Shown here: positions 5,325-6,460 of the stretch, piece by piece | Layout: each line of letters starts with the position of its first letter | Numbering within the stretch: position 1 is the first letter of the stretch | DNA from: a bacterium | GTDB taxonomy: Bacteria > UBP14 > UBA6098 > B30-G16 | NCBI GenBank assembly: GCA_003645115.1 | Contig: QNEG01000091.1 | Span: 1 to 6,460, forward strand | Length of the DNA: 6,460 nt | Reading direction: 5' to 3' | Notes under the pieces: model-generated | The model's database searches: none | Told to the model about the DNA's origin: nothing | What the model saw: only the letters and a program-made list of their open reading frames with translations | Program-made: the position numbers and the translations under genes

Positions 5325-6300
5325 TATTGCTCCTCGATTTCCAGAAATGGAAAAAGTTTTTTCCCATCACATTTTCGATAACATTTGAATTATAATTATT
5401 TTCGTGCATAAAAAAAGCAATTTTCCAGAAATCTTCGGCATCGTGAATTTCACTCGGTAGTGCCCGAACACCATCGAAATCAGACCCCAAAGCGGGAACT
5501 TTTTCGCTCGACACCTCCATTACTTTATCTATGTGTGCAATCAAATCGCCGAGCGATACTTGCTTGTATTTTTTCGATGAAAGAAATCCAGGAAAAAAAT
5601 TTATTCCAATAATTCCGTTTGCCTGCCCCAGTTTCTCTATCATATCCAATGTGATATTCCTGGATGAATCCTTCAATTCTCGGACGCAGGAATGCGAAAG
5701 CATCGGACTAATCCCCATTTCCAAGAGGTCATAAAATGTTCTATCCGAAGAATGAGAAGCATCTATAATGCCACCCATTTGATTTATCTGGTTTACGATT
5801 TCCTTTCCATCGGGAGTAATCCCTTTACTCTGGTCGTCCATAGATGAATGAGCGAACCGGTTGGAATTATTCCAGGTCAATGTAAATATTCTTACTCCTT
5901 TGTCCCATAATTGCGCCAATCGGTCTGGATTCTTTTCGATAGGGTGAAGTCCCTCTATTTCCAGTATCACCGATTTTATACCATCGGAATGATTTTCCAT
6001 CCATTCTTGTGGAGTCCTGGTCAGACGCAATCTATCCGATGCCGATTTCAGTGCATCATCGAGAATAGCCAACTGTCGATTTACTTTTTTCCACCATAAT
6101 TTTTCGGGTATCCATCGCGGATGGACAAATATAGATAATACTTGACAGGAAATTCCACCTCGTTCCATTCTGGGCAAATCGAAATGTCCACTGTTTCGTC
6201 CATTTATTAGTGTCCAACCATTTTTCACCGAAGATAGAACATCACAATGCAAATCCGCAGTGAGCATCCTGGATATTTTTTCTCGAAATTTTTCTGCCAT
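5311..6300 (-). CDS. M19-family (renal/membrane dipeptidase-like) zinc dipeptidase
   Basis: A protein of 329 residues from ATG 6300, normal for peptidase family M19. These TIM-barrel binuclear zinc enzymes cleave dipeptides, often with a D-residue at the C-terminal side. Expected metal ligands are visible: LHCD (His18, Asp20), EIEG (Glu116), DASHSSD (His183), LSHS (His203). The SSRNI motif (Arg214) and GSDFDGV (Asp274, Asp276) match the substrate-binding and catalytic positions of the family. No signal peptide is seen, so it should be cytoplasmic, perhaps in peptide or cell-wall peptide recycling. Start is uncertain: an in-frame TTG at 6312 adds four residues and has AAGG only 3 bases upstream, while ATG 6300 has AAGGA almost touching it. 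First gene of the operon; its end overlaps the methyltransferase start by 14 bp. Confidence 0.92.
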   Translation of the reverse strand: MAEKFREKISRMLTADLHCDVLSSVKNGWTLINGRNSGHFDLPRMERGGISCQVLSIFVHPRWIPEKLWWKKVNRQLAILDDALKSASDRLRLTRTPQEWMENHSDGIKSVILEIEGLHPIEKNPDRLAQLWDKGVRIFTLTWNNSNRFAHSSMDDQSKGITPDGKEIVNQINQMGGIIDASHSSDRTFYDLLEMGISPMLSHSCVRELKDSSRNITLDMIEKLGQANGIIGINFFPGFLSSKKYKQVSLGDLIAHIDKVMEVSSEKVPALGSDFDGVRALPSEIHDAEDFWKIAFFMHENNYNSNVIENVMGKNFFHFWKSRSNNGNI

Positions 6301-6372
6301 TTCCTTATTCAATCGCCTTCATTTGAGACAGTTTCTTATAGTTTGAAAACCACTATATATAAATCGTCAATT

Positions 6373-6394
6373 GTTAAATCCAATTCAATTTAAC
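6373..6394. repeat. Dyad (possible operator) upstream of the dipeptidase operon
   Basis: GTTAAAT (6373-6379) and ATTTAAC (6388-6394) form a perfect 7-bp inverted repeat with an 8-base spacer. An overlapping weaker dyad, ATTGTT (6370-6375) with AACAAT (6397-6402), shares the region. The size and spacing fit a dimeric regulator site, and it covers the candidate -10 box of the operon promoter. AT-rich content raises the odds of chance. Confidence 0.4.
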
Positions 6395-6414
6395 CGAACA
6401 ATATTCACTGTCAA
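6387..6414 (-). promoter_or_regulatory. Candidate promoter for the dipeptidase-methyltransferase-archease operon
   Basis: On the minus strand a perfect TTGACA (6414-6409) is followed after 16 bp by TAAATT (6392-6387; four of six matches). Transcription would start near 6380, giving a leader of about 80 bases. The rest of 6301-6460 shows no other clear signal; the right window edge hides what lies upstream. Confidence 0.4.
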
Positions 6415-6460
6415 CTCAAATATATGCCCAAATTCGATATTTGCAGATGGAGTATTAGTG

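Noticed and set aside
6305..6322. Five-codon minus-strand mini-ORF (MKAIE) ending just before the dipeptidase ATG
   Set aside because: It could be a coupling leader, since GGA follows its stop, but it is too short to separate from chance and has no visible ribosome-binding site.
6424..6460. Plus-strand ATG with an open frame to the right edge
   Set aside because: Only 12 codons, no Shine-Dalgarno sequence, and no recognisable protein start.

Overview
The window comes from an AT-rich diderm (Gram-negative) bacterium. The best evidence is two outer-membrane-type lipoproteins, Pal and a CpoB/YbgF-like protein, followed by a glycosyltransferase family 9 (heptosyltransferase-type) gene of the kind that builds LPS core. 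Codon use favours ATA, AGA and CGA, and intergenic DNA is very AT-rich. Archease together with this envelope set, and an EGHCDERGT-type Pal, would fit an FCB-group, deltaproteobacterium-like or uncultivated candidate phylum. The phylum cannot be fixed from this sequence alone.

Layout. Left block (1-1754, minus strand): pal, then cpoB, then the N-terminal part of a GT9 glycosyltransferase that runs off the left edge. A strong intrinsic terminator-like hairpin lies between pal and cpoB, directly against the cpoB ribosome-binding site. A 286-bp AT-rich divergent intergenic region follows, with a good sigma70-type promoter for serS. Centre (2041-4378, plus strand): serS (seryl-tRNA synthetase), a 157-bp gap holding nested inverted repeats, and a cytoplasmic protein built of about eight TPRs. 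Right block (4384-6300, minus strand): an apparent three-gene operon transcribed M19 dipeptidase, then an isoprenylcysteine/phospholipid-type membrane methyltransferase, then archease. Its genes overlap or nearly touch, and it converges on the TPR gene with only 5 bp between stop codons. Its presumed promoter region carries a dyad.

How the genes work together. Pal and CpoB belong to the Tol-Pal outer-membrane constriction system and are probably co-expressed with an LPS-type glycosyltransferase. Because pal is first in its transcription unit, tolQRAB must lie elsewhere. SerS is housekeeping. The dipeptidase, methyltransferase and archease have no established joint pathway; the archease partner RtcB is not in the window.

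I see no CRISPR array, tRNA, rRNA, transposase or phage gene. The sequence does not show a clear new defence or mobile system. The most unusual signals are regulatory structures: the pal/cpoB hairpin, the nested repeats after serS, the alternative hairpins at the GT9 start, and the dyad upstream of the dipeptidase operon.
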